The notes under the pieces are model-generated. The model was not told where the DNA came from. It saw nothing but the letters and a program-made list of their open reading frames with translations, and made no database searches. From an uncultured Clostridia bacterium (GTDB lineage Bacteria; Bacillota; Clostridia; TANB77; CAG-508), in assembly GCA_944392945.1 (NCBI GenBank), contig CALXYJ010000003.1:29189-93188 (forward strand): 64,000 bases of DNA, given 5' to 3'. Of this stretch, positions 44,713 to 54,027 are shown in pieces. The stretch's first letter is position 1; the number at the start of each line of letters is the position of its first letter. A program made the position numbers and the translations under genes.

Positions 44713-45435
44713 CTATTCTTCTATAATTTTTAGGAATAATTCTTCTAAAGAACTATTAGATTTCCATTTTTCTCTTAGTTCTTCACATGTTCCTACAAAT
44801 TTAATTTTTCCTTTGTCTATTACTGCAATTTTATCACATATCTTTTCTGCAACTTCTAAAACATGAGTTGAGAAAAATACTGTATTTCCTTTATTACTAT
44901 GTTCCCTCATTAATTCTTTTAATTGAAAAGATGCTTTAGGGTCCAATCCTGTCATTGGTTCATCTAAGATCCAATTTTTTGGATTGTGAAGCAATACTCC
45001 TATTATTACAATTTTCTGTTTCATGCCATGTGAATATCCTTGTATTCTTTCTTTTAATGAGTTATATATTCCAAATTCTTTTGCAAGTTTACTTATTCTC
45101 TCGAATCTAGTTTTTTGATCTACTCCATAAACATCCCCAATAAAATTTAAATATTCTACACCTGTCAGTTTCTCGAAAGCATCTGGTGAATCTGGAACAA
45201 ATCCAAACTTACTTTTGGCTTTTATTGGTTCTTTTTCTATATTAATTCCATCTATTAAAATTTCTCCTTCGTCAATATCTAGTATACCTGTAAGCATTTC
45301 CATCGTTGTTGTTTTTCCTGCTCCATTTGGACCAATAAAACCAAAAATTAAACCATCCTCAATTTTTAAATTTATATTTTCTACTACTTTTTTGTCCTTT
45401 AAATATGATTTACTTACATTTTTTATTTCGATCAT
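44713..45435 (-). CDS. ABC transporter ATP-binding protein
   Basis: A 240-residue ATPase: Walker A GFIGPNGAGKTTTMEML, signature YSHGMKQKIVIIGVL, Walker B NWILDEPMTGLDPKA, H-loop VFFSTHVLEVAE. It pairs with the permease downstream. It begins 41 bases from the amidohydrolase stop on the same strand. The Walker B aspartate and signature are intact. Confidence 0.95.
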   Translation of the reverse strand: MIEIKNVSKSYLKDKKVVENINLKIEDGLIFGFIGPNGAGKTTTMEMLTGILDIDEGEILIDGINIEKEPIKAKSKFGFVPDSPDAFEKLTGVEYLNFIGDVYGVDQKTRFERISKLAKEFGIYNSLKERIQGYSHGMKQKIVIIGVLLHNPKNWILDEPMTGLDPKASFQLKELMREHSNKGNTVFFSTHVLEVAEKICDKIAVIDKGKIKFVGTCEELREKWKSNSSLEELFLKIIEE

Positions 45436-45476
45436 TACTATATTTTTCCTTTCGTATAATTATATAATTTTTTATA

Positions 45477-47031
45477 TCACAAAACATTTGAATTGTATAT
45501 ACTTTTTCCATCTTTTATTGTCTCTAAAATTTTGATATTCTTTATGTCATTTTTATCTATTTTTAATGGATTTTTATTAACAATTATTAAATTTGCTTTT
45601 TTTCCTTCTTTTATACTTCCTTTTATGCTATCTTCGCCATATTGGTATGCAGAATTTATTGTAACTGCCTTAATGGCATCCAACACTGGTATTTCTTCTT
45701 CCTTTCCCAGTTCTATTCCATTTCTCGTTCTTCTATTTACAGCACACCAAATCGTTTCAAACATGTTTGGAGCTGTTACAGGAGTATCTTGATGAAAAGT
45801 AAACAAAATATTTTTCTTCAAACTTGAATATGCTGGACTTATATGTTCTGCTCTTTCTAATCCTAAATTCTTTATATGTGTATCTCCCCAATAATATACA
45901 TGTCCTATAAAGAATGATGGAATAATATTATATTTTTTAACATCTTCTAATTGGTCTAAAGCTAAAGTCTGAGCATGTATCATAACAGGTCTTTTTAATT
46001 CTACTACTTGCTTTATCACATTAATATATTGTTCTGATGCTTTATCACCATTACAATGTGCTAATATTTGCAAATTTTCTTCTTTGCACTTCTGAATGAT
46101 TTTTTCTATTTCATTATTTTCCATTATTCCATATCCACAATAATTTTCTTCATTCATATATGGTGTTCTAAGCCATGCTGTTCTTGCTTGTAATGAACCA
46201 TCTAAAAATATTTTTATACCACTTATCTTTAAATTGTTTTTATATCTATTAATGTGCTCTAGTAATATTTTTTTAAATTCTTCTACTTGATTTTTTTCCA
46301 TATATCCAATAAGATCTAAAAATATTTCATTGTTTTCTGCTAACAATTTATAAATCTGTGCAAGTTCTGCTGTAATAACTCCCTCCTGAGCAGTCGTAAT
46401 TCCATATGAAGCATAGATTTTTTGTGCTTTAGAAAATGCTCTTATTATATTTTCTATTTTTGGAAGAGGCACTTTTTTTAATGCATTTATGAAAGCATCT
46501 TCTTCTAGATAACCTATTTCGTATAATATTTTTCCACCTACTGGATCTTTCGTATCTTTTGTTATTTGCAATTTTTCTAAAGCTTTTGAATTTACTATTC
46601 CATTATGTCTTGATTTATTTTCTATAATAACTGGTATATCAGGAAAGAATTTGTCCAATTCCTGCTTTGTTATATTTCTATTTTCTTTTAACACTGTACA
46701 ATCATATCCATTTACTATAAACCAATCTTCAATTTTATTTCCTTTACGATATTCGACCATTTTATTTAATATTTCTTCAATGCTTGTTAAATTATCTATA
46801 GAAAATGATAAGAGCTGTTTTGCTAATGCAAAAATATGACTATGTGCATCTATAAAGGATGGCATTATTGTATTTCCATTTAAATCTATTATCTTAGTAT
46901 TTCCATCCATCTCTTTTAATATTTCATCTTTTAATCCGGCATTTTTTTATTTTATCATTTTCTGTAATTATAGCCTCAATCTCTTTGTTCTCTAATGTAA
47001 TAAAATCTCCATTTATATAAATTTTTTTCAT
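45477..47031 (-). pseudogene. Amidohydrolase family 3 (YtcJ-like), frameshifted near N-terminus
   Basis: The main frame (to 46910) holds the metal-dependent hydrolase core: MPSFIDAHSHIFALAKQLL (first metal site HSH), GIKIFLDGSLQARTAWLR, ILAHCNGDKASEQYI and LFTFHQDTPVTAPNMF. The true start is ATG 47031 with GGAGG at 47037-47041, but the frame breaks after about 30 residues at a run of seven As on the minus strand (plus Ts 46942-46948). Dropping one A restores continuous reading KNAGLKDEILKEMDG. Without the shift it would be a 517-residue N-substituted formamide deformylase-like hydrolase. Confidence 0.85.
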
Positions 47032-47091
47032 AATTACCTCCATAATTTATTTATATAAGTATTTCCTTTTTTAATAAAAGTAAACATGAAT

Positions 47092-47124
47092 AAAGCCGAA
47101 GGAATAAAATCTCCCTTCGGCTTT
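47092..47124 (-). terminator. Terminator of the 47145-48044 gene
   Basis: AAAGCCGAAGG (47092-47102) pairs perfectly with CCTTCGGCTTT (47114-47124). Confidence 0.85.
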
Positions 47125-47144
47125 TGATATATATTATGTTTTCC

Positions 47145-48044
47145 TTATTCTTGTACCTTGCCATTTTTTTCTAATTTTTTCATATCTTTATGCAAATTGA
47201 ATTTAGCTTTCTGTGAATTAGTATAATCTACGTTTTTTGATAAATCTTTAATGTATTCTATTAATTTAATTCTTTTGAATACTGGACTAACATTAATATT
47301 TGCTTCGCTATTTATATATCTTAATCTTCCACTTTCAACTTCTTCTTTTAAAATCATTTCCCATTCTTCTTTGCTGTTAGCAGATAATAATTTTATTGCT
47401 TCTCCTTGCTCATTAGTATCACATAATATCTGGTAATGTTCAACTAAGCTTGTAATATCCAAAATTTCTGGTGTTTCTTCTAATACTTGATCTGGATTAT
47501 TTATATCAATATCATCTTTTGACACCCACTCCTCAGAGAAATCAAAAAATGGAATTTCAGCTTGATCTAACAACAATGTTGCAACAGGCATAAAGTTCTG
47601 AGGATTTATATAATAAACATAATTAGGCTCTTTTAAATATACTTTACTTTTCCCATCCTCATCTTATCGGAGTAGAAGAGGCAAATGCCCATTTATCTCT
47701 TTCAGTACTATAATTATTTGCATTATATCCAGCTTTTATTTTTCCATCAACAATATTTTTACGAGATACTGATGTTATATGAGTAAGATATTCATGATTT
47801 TTTATAAAAATTTGTTTTATACTTTGTTTATATTCATCTAATAGTTCAAAAATTCTTAATGTTTCTTGATCTATCCCACTAAGATCAAATTTAACAATAT
47901 CACTATTTTCACTTTTTAATGTTTTTTCTTTGCTTTTTTCTATTATTTGTAATGCTTTTTTATAGAATCTGGATTTTGAGATTTTAGAATATCTCTATAT
48001 CTATTATTAAGCTTTTCTAACATTAATTTGGTATTAGCCTTCAT
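47145..48044 (-). pseudogene. Hypothetical gene broken by two frameshifts
   Basis: Read from ATG 48044 (MKANTKLMLEKLNNRYRDIL), the frame ends at TAA after about 33 codons. A second frame continues as SKEKTLKSENSDIVKFDLSG and reaches KWAFASSTPIR, then a stop. A third frame continues DEDGKSKVYLKEPNYVYYIN into the open 47145-47591 segment ending LHKDMKKLEKNGKVQE. Adding one A at the run near 47965 and one change near 47667 restores about 300 residues. I do not recognise the protein; it is soluble and helical. Confidence 0.75.
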
Positions 48045-48079
48045 TCTTAGCTCCTATTACAATATTTTTTTTATATAAT

Positions 48080-48116
48080 ATAATGAACTTTAAGGAACGT
48101 CCTTAAAGTTCATTAT
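48080..48116 (-). terminator. pfkA terminator, copy 1 of a repeated hairpin
   Basis: A 17-bp perfect stem 48080-48096 with 48100-48116 around the loop ACG. The core GAACTTTAAGGA recurs, with one compensated base pair, at 61544-61576. T tract follows on the minus strand. Confidence 0.8.
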
Positions 48117-48123
48117 TCATTTT

Positions 48124-49266
48124 TTAATCTCCTAAACAAATTCCTACATCTCTTGCTGTTTTTACCAAATCATCGTCCATTGTAACATATCTTACATTAC
48201 TTTCTGCTGTACCACCTTGTACTGCACCAATTTCTTTATTTTCTCCTACAACAACTTCTAATGGTACACAATCTAATTTACCATTCTTAATAACTGTTAA
48301 TACTCCAAATTTACCTTCCATTGCTAATTCTACAGCTTTAGCTCCATACTTAGTAGATAAAACTCTATCATATGCTGTTGGAGTTCCACCTCTTTGCATA
48401 TATCCTAGAATTGTACATCTTGATTCTAATCCTGTTAATTCTTGCAATTGTTTTGCAACTCTATTACCTTCACCTCCAAATTTAACGCTTATTCCTGCTT
48501 TATTATCAATTCCTTCTGCTGAATGTGTTGTTTGGTCAGCGTTTATTGGGTGAGCTCCTTCTGATACAACAACAATACTAAATCTTTTACCATTTTCTTT
48601 TCTTTTATTAATTGCTGCTGCTGCTTTATTTATATCATATGGAATTTCTGGAATTAATGCAACATCTGCACCACCAGAGATAGCTGACTCTAAAGCTATC
48701 CAGCCAGCAAATCTTCCCATTACCTCTAAAACCATAATTCTATTATGAGTTTCTGCTGTTGTATGTAATCTATCTAAAGCTTCTGTAGCAACATGAACAG
48801 CAGTATTATAACCAAAAGTAATATCTGTACATGCAACATCATTATCTATAGTTTTTGGAACACCTATAGTGTTAATTCCTTTTAAGAATAAGTCCCTTGC
48901 TGATTTTTGAGTACTATCTCCTCCTAAAGTAAATACACAATCAAATCCTGCTTCTTTTACATTTTTTACACATTGGTCTGATAAATCTTCATATGTAACA
49001 GTTCCATCTTCATGTTCTACTTTATAATGGAATACTATAGCATTTGTAGAAGATCCTATAATTGAACCACCTTTTGTTAATATTCCAGATGCCTTTTCGT
49101 TTCCATCCAAACGAATATAATCATTTTTTACAAGACCTCTATATCCATCAATATATCCATAACATTCAATTCCATTTGTTTCACAAGTTTTCTTAATTGC
49201 TCTTATTACTGCATTAAAACCTGATACATCTCCACCATTTGCTAAAATTGCTACTTTTTTAATCAT
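48124..49266 (-). CDS. pfkA: 6-phosphofructokinase
   Basis: A 380-residue PFK of glycolysis. Nucleotide site ANGGDVSGFNAVIRAIKK (a GGD-type loop more like the PPi-dependent or mixed group than E. coli PfkA), LGGDSTQKSARDL, the catalytic PKTIDNDVACTD, MGRFAGWIALES and GYMQRGGTPTAYDRVL. The phosphoryl donor (ATP or PPi) cannot be settled by eye. GGAGG precedes the ATG; the repeated hairpin ends the transcript. Confidence 0.95.
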   Translation of the reverse strand: MIKKVAILANGGDVSGFNAVIRAIKKTCETNGIECYGYIDGYRGLVKNDYIRLDGNEKASGILTKGGSIIGSSTNAIVFHYKVEHEDGTVTYEDLSDQCVKNVKEAGFDCVFTLGGDSTQKSARDLFLKGINTIGVPKTIDNDVACTDITFGYNTAVHVATEALDRLHTTAETHNRIMVLEVMGRFAGWIALESAISGGADVALIPEIPYDINKAAAAINKRKENGKRFSIVVVSEGAHPINADQTTHSAEGIDNKAGISVKFGGEGNRVAKQLQELTGLESRCTILGYMQRGGTPTAYDRVLSTKYGAKAVELAMEGKFGVLTVIKNGKLDCVPLEVVVGENKEIGAVQGGTAESNVRYVTMDDDLVKTARDVGICLGD

Positions 49267-49306
49267 TTAAAAAACCTCCCTAATTACCTAGCCTTTTGGC
49301 TATGTT

Positions 49307-49810
49307 CTAATTTTCCAATAATCTTTCACTTGTCTCTTTTAAGTGATCAAAATTAGTATGTCTTAGAACCTCATATGCTAAAATAGAAACAGCATTTGAT
49401 AAATTTAAACATCTAATTCCATCTACCATTGGAATCCTCATAGTTTTATCAATATATTTTTTCATTATATCTTCTGGTAAACCTTTTGTTTCCTTACCAA
49501 ATAATAAAAAGACTTCTTCCATGTTTTCGTATTTTGGTTCATCATATCTATGTGTCCCTTTAGATGTAATAAAAAACATATTATTTTGTTCAGGATCATA
49601 TTTTTTTAGAAATTCTGTAAAAGAAATATGTTTTTCAATTTCTAATTTGTCCCAGTAGTCTAATCCAGCTCTCTTTAAATATCTGTCCGAAATCTGGAAA
49701 CCTAGCGGTTCAACTAAATGTAATTTTGCTCCTGTTGCAGCACATGTTCTTACTATATTTCCAGTATTTTGTGGTATTTCTGGTTCTACTAGCACAATAT
49801 TTAATTTCAT
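49307..49810 (-). CDS. trmL: tRNA (cytidine/uridine-2'-O-)-methyltransferase TrmL
   Basis: A 167-residue SPOUT enzyme that 2'-O-methylates the wobble base of tRNA-Leu. Motif 1 IVLVEPEIPQNTGNIVRTCA, motif 2 VFLLFGKETKGLPEDIM and motif 3 RCLNLSNAVSILAYEVLR give the trefoil-knot SAM site. AGGAGG before the ATG; it lies upstream of pfkA, 40 bases apart, on the same strand. Confidence 0.96.
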   Translation of the reverse strand: MKLNIVLVEPEIPQNTGNIVRTCAATGAKLHLVEPLGFQISDRYLKRAGLDYWDKLEIEKHISFTEFLKKYDPEQNNMFFITSKGTHRYDEPKYENMEEVFLLFGKETKGLPEDIMKKYIDKTMRIPMVDGIRCLNLSNAVSILAYEVLRHTNFDHLKETSERLLEN

Positions 49811-49897
49811 TTATATGCCTCCTTTTGCAAATTATATAATATCAATTATATTATTTTATTTCAAGAGTTTTATTTGAATTTATAGAAAAATTTATAT

Positions 49898-49949
49898 TAA
49901 GCCAAATTATAGAACTATTAATTGATTAATAGCTCTATAATTTGGCTTA
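49898..49949. other. 25-bp near-perfect inverted repeat
   Basis: TAAGCCAAATTATAGA (49898-49913) pairs with TCTATAATTTGGCTTA (49934-49949); then one A/C mismatch and an inner pair CTATTAAT/ATTAATAG with a 2-base loop. On the minus strand it is followed by a T-rich tract. It may be the original terminator of the spoIIIA operon, now separated from it by the 50010-50300 cassette. Confidence 0.7.
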
Positions 49950-49962
49950 CATAATAGAAAAA

Positions 49963-49982
49963 GCGGGGTATAGATTCCCCGC
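49963..49982 (-). terminator. Terminator of the 50010-50300 gene
   Basis: GCGGGG (49963-49968) pairs with CCCCGC (49977-49982), followed by TTTTT on the minus strand. Confidence 0.85.
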
Positions 49983-50009
49983 CGCTTCCCCTTTTGTTTA
50001 CAGTTACTT

Positions 50010-50300
50010 TTACTTATACTCTCTCTCCACGTAATATACTATATCTTCATAGAGAGATCTGCTTATTATCCATGATAAAAGCATACAGATTACAAAAATC
50101 TGTGAAGTCCAGTTTTTTACTTCTGGGACTAAACTTGTTAACATCGCCGTACACACAGCTCCTACAGCTACACAATCTACAGCTTTATTCAGCTCAAGAT
50201 AAATATTGCTCTGGATTGTTTTTGTTCTCTTGACTTCCTGTTCAACAAGATAGCCAATTAAAACCATTGTTACAATAGCTACAATTAAAAGTTTTATCAT
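50010..50300 (-). CDS. Small membrane cassette protein, 96 residues
   Basis: A small integral membrane protein with about three hydrophobic segments (LLIVAIVTMVLIGYL, AVDCVAVGAVCTAMLTSLVP, QIFVICMLLSWIIS) and a charged tail. The size and topology recall holin-like proteins, but no family is assigned. ATG 50300 is chosen for AGAGG just upstream rather than the longer frame to 50357. It is a single-gene cassette between spoIIIAH and the 49898-49949 inverted repeat, with its own promoter and terminator. Confidence 0.7.
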   Translation of the reverse strand: MIKLLIVAIVTMVLIGYLVEQEVKRTKTIQSNIYLELNKAVDCVAVGAVCTAMLTSLVPEVKNWTSQIFVICMLLSWIISRSLYEDIVYYVEREYK

Positions 50301-50361
50301 TTTATTTACCTCTTTTTTCTTTTGGATAAAGGGGAAGCTTTTTGATACGTATATCATATAT

Positions 50362-50390
50362 ATTATATCACTTTATGTAAATTTTTTCAA
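50362..50390 (-). promoter_or_regulatory. Promoter of the 50010-50300 gene
   Basis: Minus strand: -35 TTGAAA (50390-50385), 17 bases, -10 TATAAT (50367-50362). Confidence 0.65.
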
Positions 50391-50425
50391 TCTATATGCT
50401 CTTATATTGTCATTTATAAACAATA

Positions 50426-51031
50426 TTATTTACTACTAATATGTATATTTTCTATTTCAGCATTCATTTCTCTTGCAATTATATTTTGTATTTGTGCAAT
50501 TGTGTCTTGCTCTAAGTTCTCTGCCTTTACTATTACATTTATACTTTTATCATTTACAAATATAACAACATCATCTATACCTTTTGTTTTTATTAGATTT
50601 TCACAAATCATAATACTATTTTGAATATTGTTGATTTCTGTTATTTCCTGTGTTGCTACTGTTTTTTGCTCTTCACTTACATTTTGATTATCTAATAAAT
50701 TCTGATAACTTTCTATCATTTGCGAATACATTGTATCTCTACCCAACCTTGAACTTGCAAAATAATCATCTTTTTCAGATGAAGTTTGTGCATTAGTTTC
50801 TTTAGTCATTACATCGATTTCATTTAGTGTGTTAGAATCTATTACATTATTACTAGAAACCAATTTTGCATCACCTATGCTTGATACTTCATTTTCGGAA
50901 ACAATATTACTAGAAACCGGTGTTCCTTTTATTGTATAGCTTAAATAACCTGCTGAGACTAACATTAATGCAATTACAAATAAAATTATTTGATTGCCTT
51001 TAACTCCTTTTAAGTTTTTTAAATCCATCAT
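50426..51031 (-). CDS. spoIIIAH: Stage III sporulation protein AH
   Basis: A 201-residue mother-cell protein: one membrane segment (about 13-30), low-complexity linker, and a C-terminal ring-forming domain with MICENLIKTKGIDDVVIFVN and IIAREMNAEIENIHIS. SpoIIIAH binds forespore SpoIIQ across the septum, forming the feeding-tube channel. ATG 51031 is chosen for GGGAGAG just upstream; the earlier ATG 51046 overlaps the spoIIIAG stop but has no ribosome site. Last gene of the operon; no terminator lies immediately after it. Confidence 0.9.
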   Translation of the reverse strand: MMDLKNLKGVKGNQIILFVIALMLVSAGYLSYTIKGTPVSSNIVSENEVSSIGDAKLVSSNNVIDSNTLNEIDVMTKETNAQTSSEKDDYFASSRLGRDTMYSQMIESYQNLLDNQNVSEEQKTVATQEITEINNIQNSIMICENLIKTKGIDDVVIFVNDKSINVIVKAENLEQDTIAQIQNIIAREMNAEIENIHISSK

Positions 51032-51042
51032 ATTCTCTCCCT

Positions 51043-51645
51043 TCATTTTGACATTTGGAAAACCTGTATTTTATGCGAAGCAAGTCCTGTTGCAGCAGAT
51101 ACAGCTTGAATAATATTTTCTTTTACTTCTATATTTCCTGCTCCTTCTGCTGTTATAATTGTACCTTCTATTTTAGGCATTATTGTTTTTTGCGTTATAG
51201 GTGTTTTTTCACCATTATCCTCCTGAAATATAACATCTCTTTGAATATCATTCTCGGTAATAGTTCTTGTTCCACCTGATTCATCCTGTTCTTCTGTAGA
51301 AGTTTCTTTTATATTTTCATTATACATAGCGACAACCTCACTACTTTCAGAATAACTAATTAATACATCGACTTTTCCCACACCATTAATTTTACTTAAT
51401 ATTCCTTCCAATCTTTCTTCTAAAGTATTATTAGACTGATTAGTTTCTGCGATTACTACATTATTATTATTTTCTTTATCACTACTTTCTTTTTTTGTAT
51501 CATCTGCTAAGATGGTATTTATGGCAATTACTGTTACTATTAATATAAGAATTCCTACTACCAAATTTTCTACTTTCTTTTTATTAGTTTTATTATCACT
51601 CTTTGTGATATTCTCTTTTAGCTTCTGCAATTTTTCTTTTAACAT
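51043..51645 (-). CDS. spoIIIAG: Stage III sporulation protein AG
   Basis: A 200-residue protein with one membrane segment (about 27-45) and an extracytoplasmic domain (LEERLEGILSKINGVGKVDV; PKIEGTIITAEGAGNIEVKE; AVSAATGLASHKIQVFQM) that forms a large ring in the channel complex. AAGGAGG precedes its ATG. It is the seventh of eight genes and its stop overlaps the next frame's early ATG. Confidence 0.95.
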   Translation of the reverse strand: MLKEKLQKLKENITKSDNKTNKKKVENLVVGILILIVTVIAINTILADDTKKESSDKENNNNVVIAETNQSNNTLEERLEGILSKINGVGKVDVLISYSESSEVVAMYNENIKETSTEEQDESGGTRTITENDIQRDVIFQEDNGEKTPITQKTIMPKIEGTIITAEGAGNIEVKENIIQAVSAATGLASHKIQVFQMSK

Positions 51646-51658
51646 TCATACCACCTCC

Positions 51659-52249
51659 TTACTTTCCATTAATATATATTTTTTCTTCTTCAACTTCATA
51701 TTTATCTGAAAGAATCTTTTTTAAATTATTTATTTCTTTACTTGTTAAATTAATATTTTCATCTACTTCTTCTGTTGTATTTCCTATTTCTATTTTGTTA
51801 ACTTTCTTTATCTGATTCTCTTTTTCTTTTTTTAAAACTTCTATATCTATTTTATGTATTTGAGCCTCTTCTTCTTCAACATTAATATCAGCAGTTATTT
51901 TTATGTCTTTTGTTTGATATCCTTCTTTTTCAATCTCACTTTTTATATCTGTTTTTATAGTATTTAAATATAAATTTTCTATACTCTGATTATTAATACT
52001 TTCTATACTATTTGTACTTTCTATAGCATTAGCATTTAAAATATCTTCATATTTACTAATATCAATTTCAAAATCATTCCCTGCCACCTTACTAATTATT
52101 GGTGAGACGATAGTAAATGTAACATATACACCCATTACAATTTTTATGTATTTTTTATTTTTCCCTTCTGGCAAAATCATCTCTAAAATAGTCACAATTA
52201 TTACAGCTAAGATAATACTCTGTGCCCAACCATTAAACCATGAAATCAT
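51659..52249 (-). CDS. spoIIIAF: Stage III sporulation protein AF
   Basis: A 196-residue protein with two N-terminal membrane segments (FNGWAQSIILAVIIVTILEMILP and KYIKIVMGVYVTFTIVSPII) and a soluble C-terminal domain with a ring-building-like fold. It is a channel component of the SpoIIIA-SpoIIQ complex. It lies between spoIIIAE and spoIIIAG with short spacers. Confidence 0.93.
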   Translation of the reverse strand: MISWFNGWAQSIILAVIIVTILEMILPEGKNKKYIKIVMGVYVTFTIVSPIISKVAGNDFEIDISKYEDILNANAIESTNSIESINNQSIENLYLNTIKTDIKSEIEKEGYQTKDIKITADINVEEEEAQIHKIDIEVLKKEKENQIKKVNKIEIGNTTEEVDENINLTSKEINNLKKILSDKYEVEEEKIYINGK

Positions 52250-52256
52250 AAAATAC

Positions 52257-53408
52257 CTACCTATACATTAATCCTGTATTAGAAATATTGATAACTAAAG
52301 TTATTCCAATTATTAACATTACACTAATAGCACATAAAATAGCTAGCAAGATTTTAAAAGTATCAGCCATTTGTGTAATTAATGATACTATCTTTGAATC
52401 TGCTATAGGCTCACATAAAGCTGCTGTAAGATGATAAATTATAGTAATAATTGCAAGCTTTAATATTGGAGTTATACAAATTGCAATTATAACTATAACC
52501 CCAACTATACCAATAGCATTTTTTAGTATTGCAGAACAGCCTATAACCGTATCTACAGCATCCCCAAGCACTTTTCCTACAACAGGTATAAAACTAGAGA
52601 CTGCAGCTTTAGCTGTTTTTGCAGTTATTCCATCAACACTACTTCCTAAGGTTCCTTCTATTGATAAAACTCCTACAAATATTGTAAGTAGAATACCTAT
52701 TACCCAAACTGCACTTGACTTTAAAAATTTTGATAATTTATCTATTTGAATTCTATCCGATATTTTTGAAACAATTGCTAGCGCTGTTCCCACTAAAATT
52801 ATTGGTATGATTATTGATTGAAATATATTAGAAATTAAATTTATTATAAATAGTATTATAGGTTGTACTAAATTTACAGATACTACACTTCCTGAAGCAA
52901 GCATTAAGGTCATTAGAAGAGGAAATAATAATTGAATAAAAGATATCATATTTCCTACTGCATCTTTGGTAAGTGCTATTATATTAGAAAAATTAGACAT
53001 AATTATTGTTGCAATTAATATATATTGTACATAATATGTAATTTGAGCAACACTTTTATTATTTAAATTATCACTTATACTTTTTAATATGCTATGTATT
53101 AAAACAACAATTAATATACTCCCCATTACCTTTAATGCTTCTTTTACTTCTGTACCTAGAAGAGGAAATATATTTTTTAATAATTGGTTCGTATCCAATT
53201 CACCTTTTATTGCGTTATCTAATAATTCTTGTATATCTATATCATTTAAAATCTCATTTGTATACTTATTAGCTTCATCTATAAAATTTGATATATTAAA
53301 CGAATCCATTTGTGAATTTATTACATCATCTTCAGTATCTGCTAAAGAAATATTTGTACTAGAAATGCATGCAAGAATAATAAGTATTATTATTATTATC
53401 TTTTTCAT
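52257..53408 (-). CDS. spoIIIAE: Stage III sporulation protein AE
   Basis: A 383-residue polytopic membrane protein: N-terminal signal-like segment, then about eight transmembrane helices including SFIQLLFPLLMTLMLASGSV and the conserved GSSVDGITAKTAKAAVSSFIPVVG. It forms the membrane pore of the mother-cell to forespore channel. ATG 53408 is chosen because AAGGAG lies 6 bases upstream; the frame also permits TTG 53414. Confidence 0.96.
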   Translation of the reverse strand: MKKIIIIILIILACISSTNISLADTEDDVINSQMDSFNISNFIDEANKYTNEILNDIDIQELLDNAIKGELDTNQLLKNIFPLLGTEVKEALKVMGSILIVVLIHSILKSISDNLNNKSVAQITYYVQYILIATIIMSNFSNIIALTKDAVGNMISFIQLLFPLLMTLMLASGSVVSVNLVQPIILFIINLISNIFQSIIIPIILVGTALAIVSKISDRIQIDKLSKFLKSSAVWVIGILLTIFVGVLSIEGTLGSSVDGITAKTAKAAVSSFIPVVGKVLGDAVDTVIGCSAILKNAIGIVGVIVIIAICITPILKLAIITIIYHLTAALCEPIADSKIVSLITQMADTFKILLAILCAISVMLIIGITLVINISNTGLMYR

Positions 53409-53419
53409 TTGCAACTCCT

Positions 53420-53806
53420 TTATGGTAGAATTTGTACTACAGATTCTACTAATGATGATAATATTGGAATAGATAGAGAAATAATTATTACTTTACCACC
53501 TAGATCCACTTTATTGGCCAACGCTGATTCTCCTAAATCCATACATATTTGTACTGCAAATTCTGCCAAAAAAGCTATTCCTGTAATTTTTAATAATATT
53601 TTTATAAATTCACCGTTTATATTTGCTTTACTAGTTAATTCATTTATTAAATTTATTATCCCAGATAATTGATCAAACACCATAAAAAATATTATTATTC
53701 CCGCTAAAATAGAAACATAAATAGCAAATTCTGGTTTGTATTGTTTAATTATAGTAATTATGATTACTGCCACAATGCCAATTCCCACTATTTTTATAAT
53801 ATCCAT
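53420..53806 (-). CDS. spoIIIAD: Stage III sporulation protein AD
   Basis: A 128-residue membrane protein with about four segments (IIKIVGIGIVAVIIITIIKQ; FAIYVSILAGIIIFFMVF; LKITGIAFLAEFAVQICMD; VIIISLSIPILSSLVESVV). SpoIIIAD and AC are related small membrane subunits of the channel. ATG 53806 is chosen for AAGGAG upstream; the longer frame overlaps spoIIIAC. Confidence 0.93.
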   Translation of the reverse strand: MDIIKIVGIGIVAVIIITIIKQYKPEFAIYVSILAGIIIFFMVFDQLSGIINLINELTSKANINGEFIKILLKITGIAFLAEFAVQICMDLGESALANKVDLGGKVIIISLSIPILSSLVESVVQILP

Positions 53807-53819
53807 TTTATTCTCCTTG

Positions 53820-54014
53820 CTATAAATTAAACATTGTTCTAACACTACTAAATAAAGTACTTATTTCCTTAATTACCATTGTCAATACAATAATTAAACC
53901 TGCAAGTGTTGTCATCATAGCTTGGTCTTCTCTACCTGCTCGTACTAAAACTTGATAGAGTACTGCTACTAAAATTCCTATGGCTGCTATTTTGAACAAT
54001 AAATTTATATCCAT
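53820..54014 (-). CDS. spoIIIAC: Stage III sporulation protein AC
   Basis: A 64-residue membrane protein with two segments (LLFKIAAIGILVAVLYQVLV and MMTTLAGLIIVLTMVI) joined by the conserved RAGREDQA loop. Standard length and sequence for SpoIIIAC. AAGGAGAG precedes its ATG. Confidence 0.95.
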   Translation of the reverse strand: MDINLLFKIAAIGILVAVLYQVLVRAGREDQAMMTTLAGLIIVLTMVIKEISTLFSSVRTMFNL

Positions 54015-54027
54015 ATAACTTCTCTCC

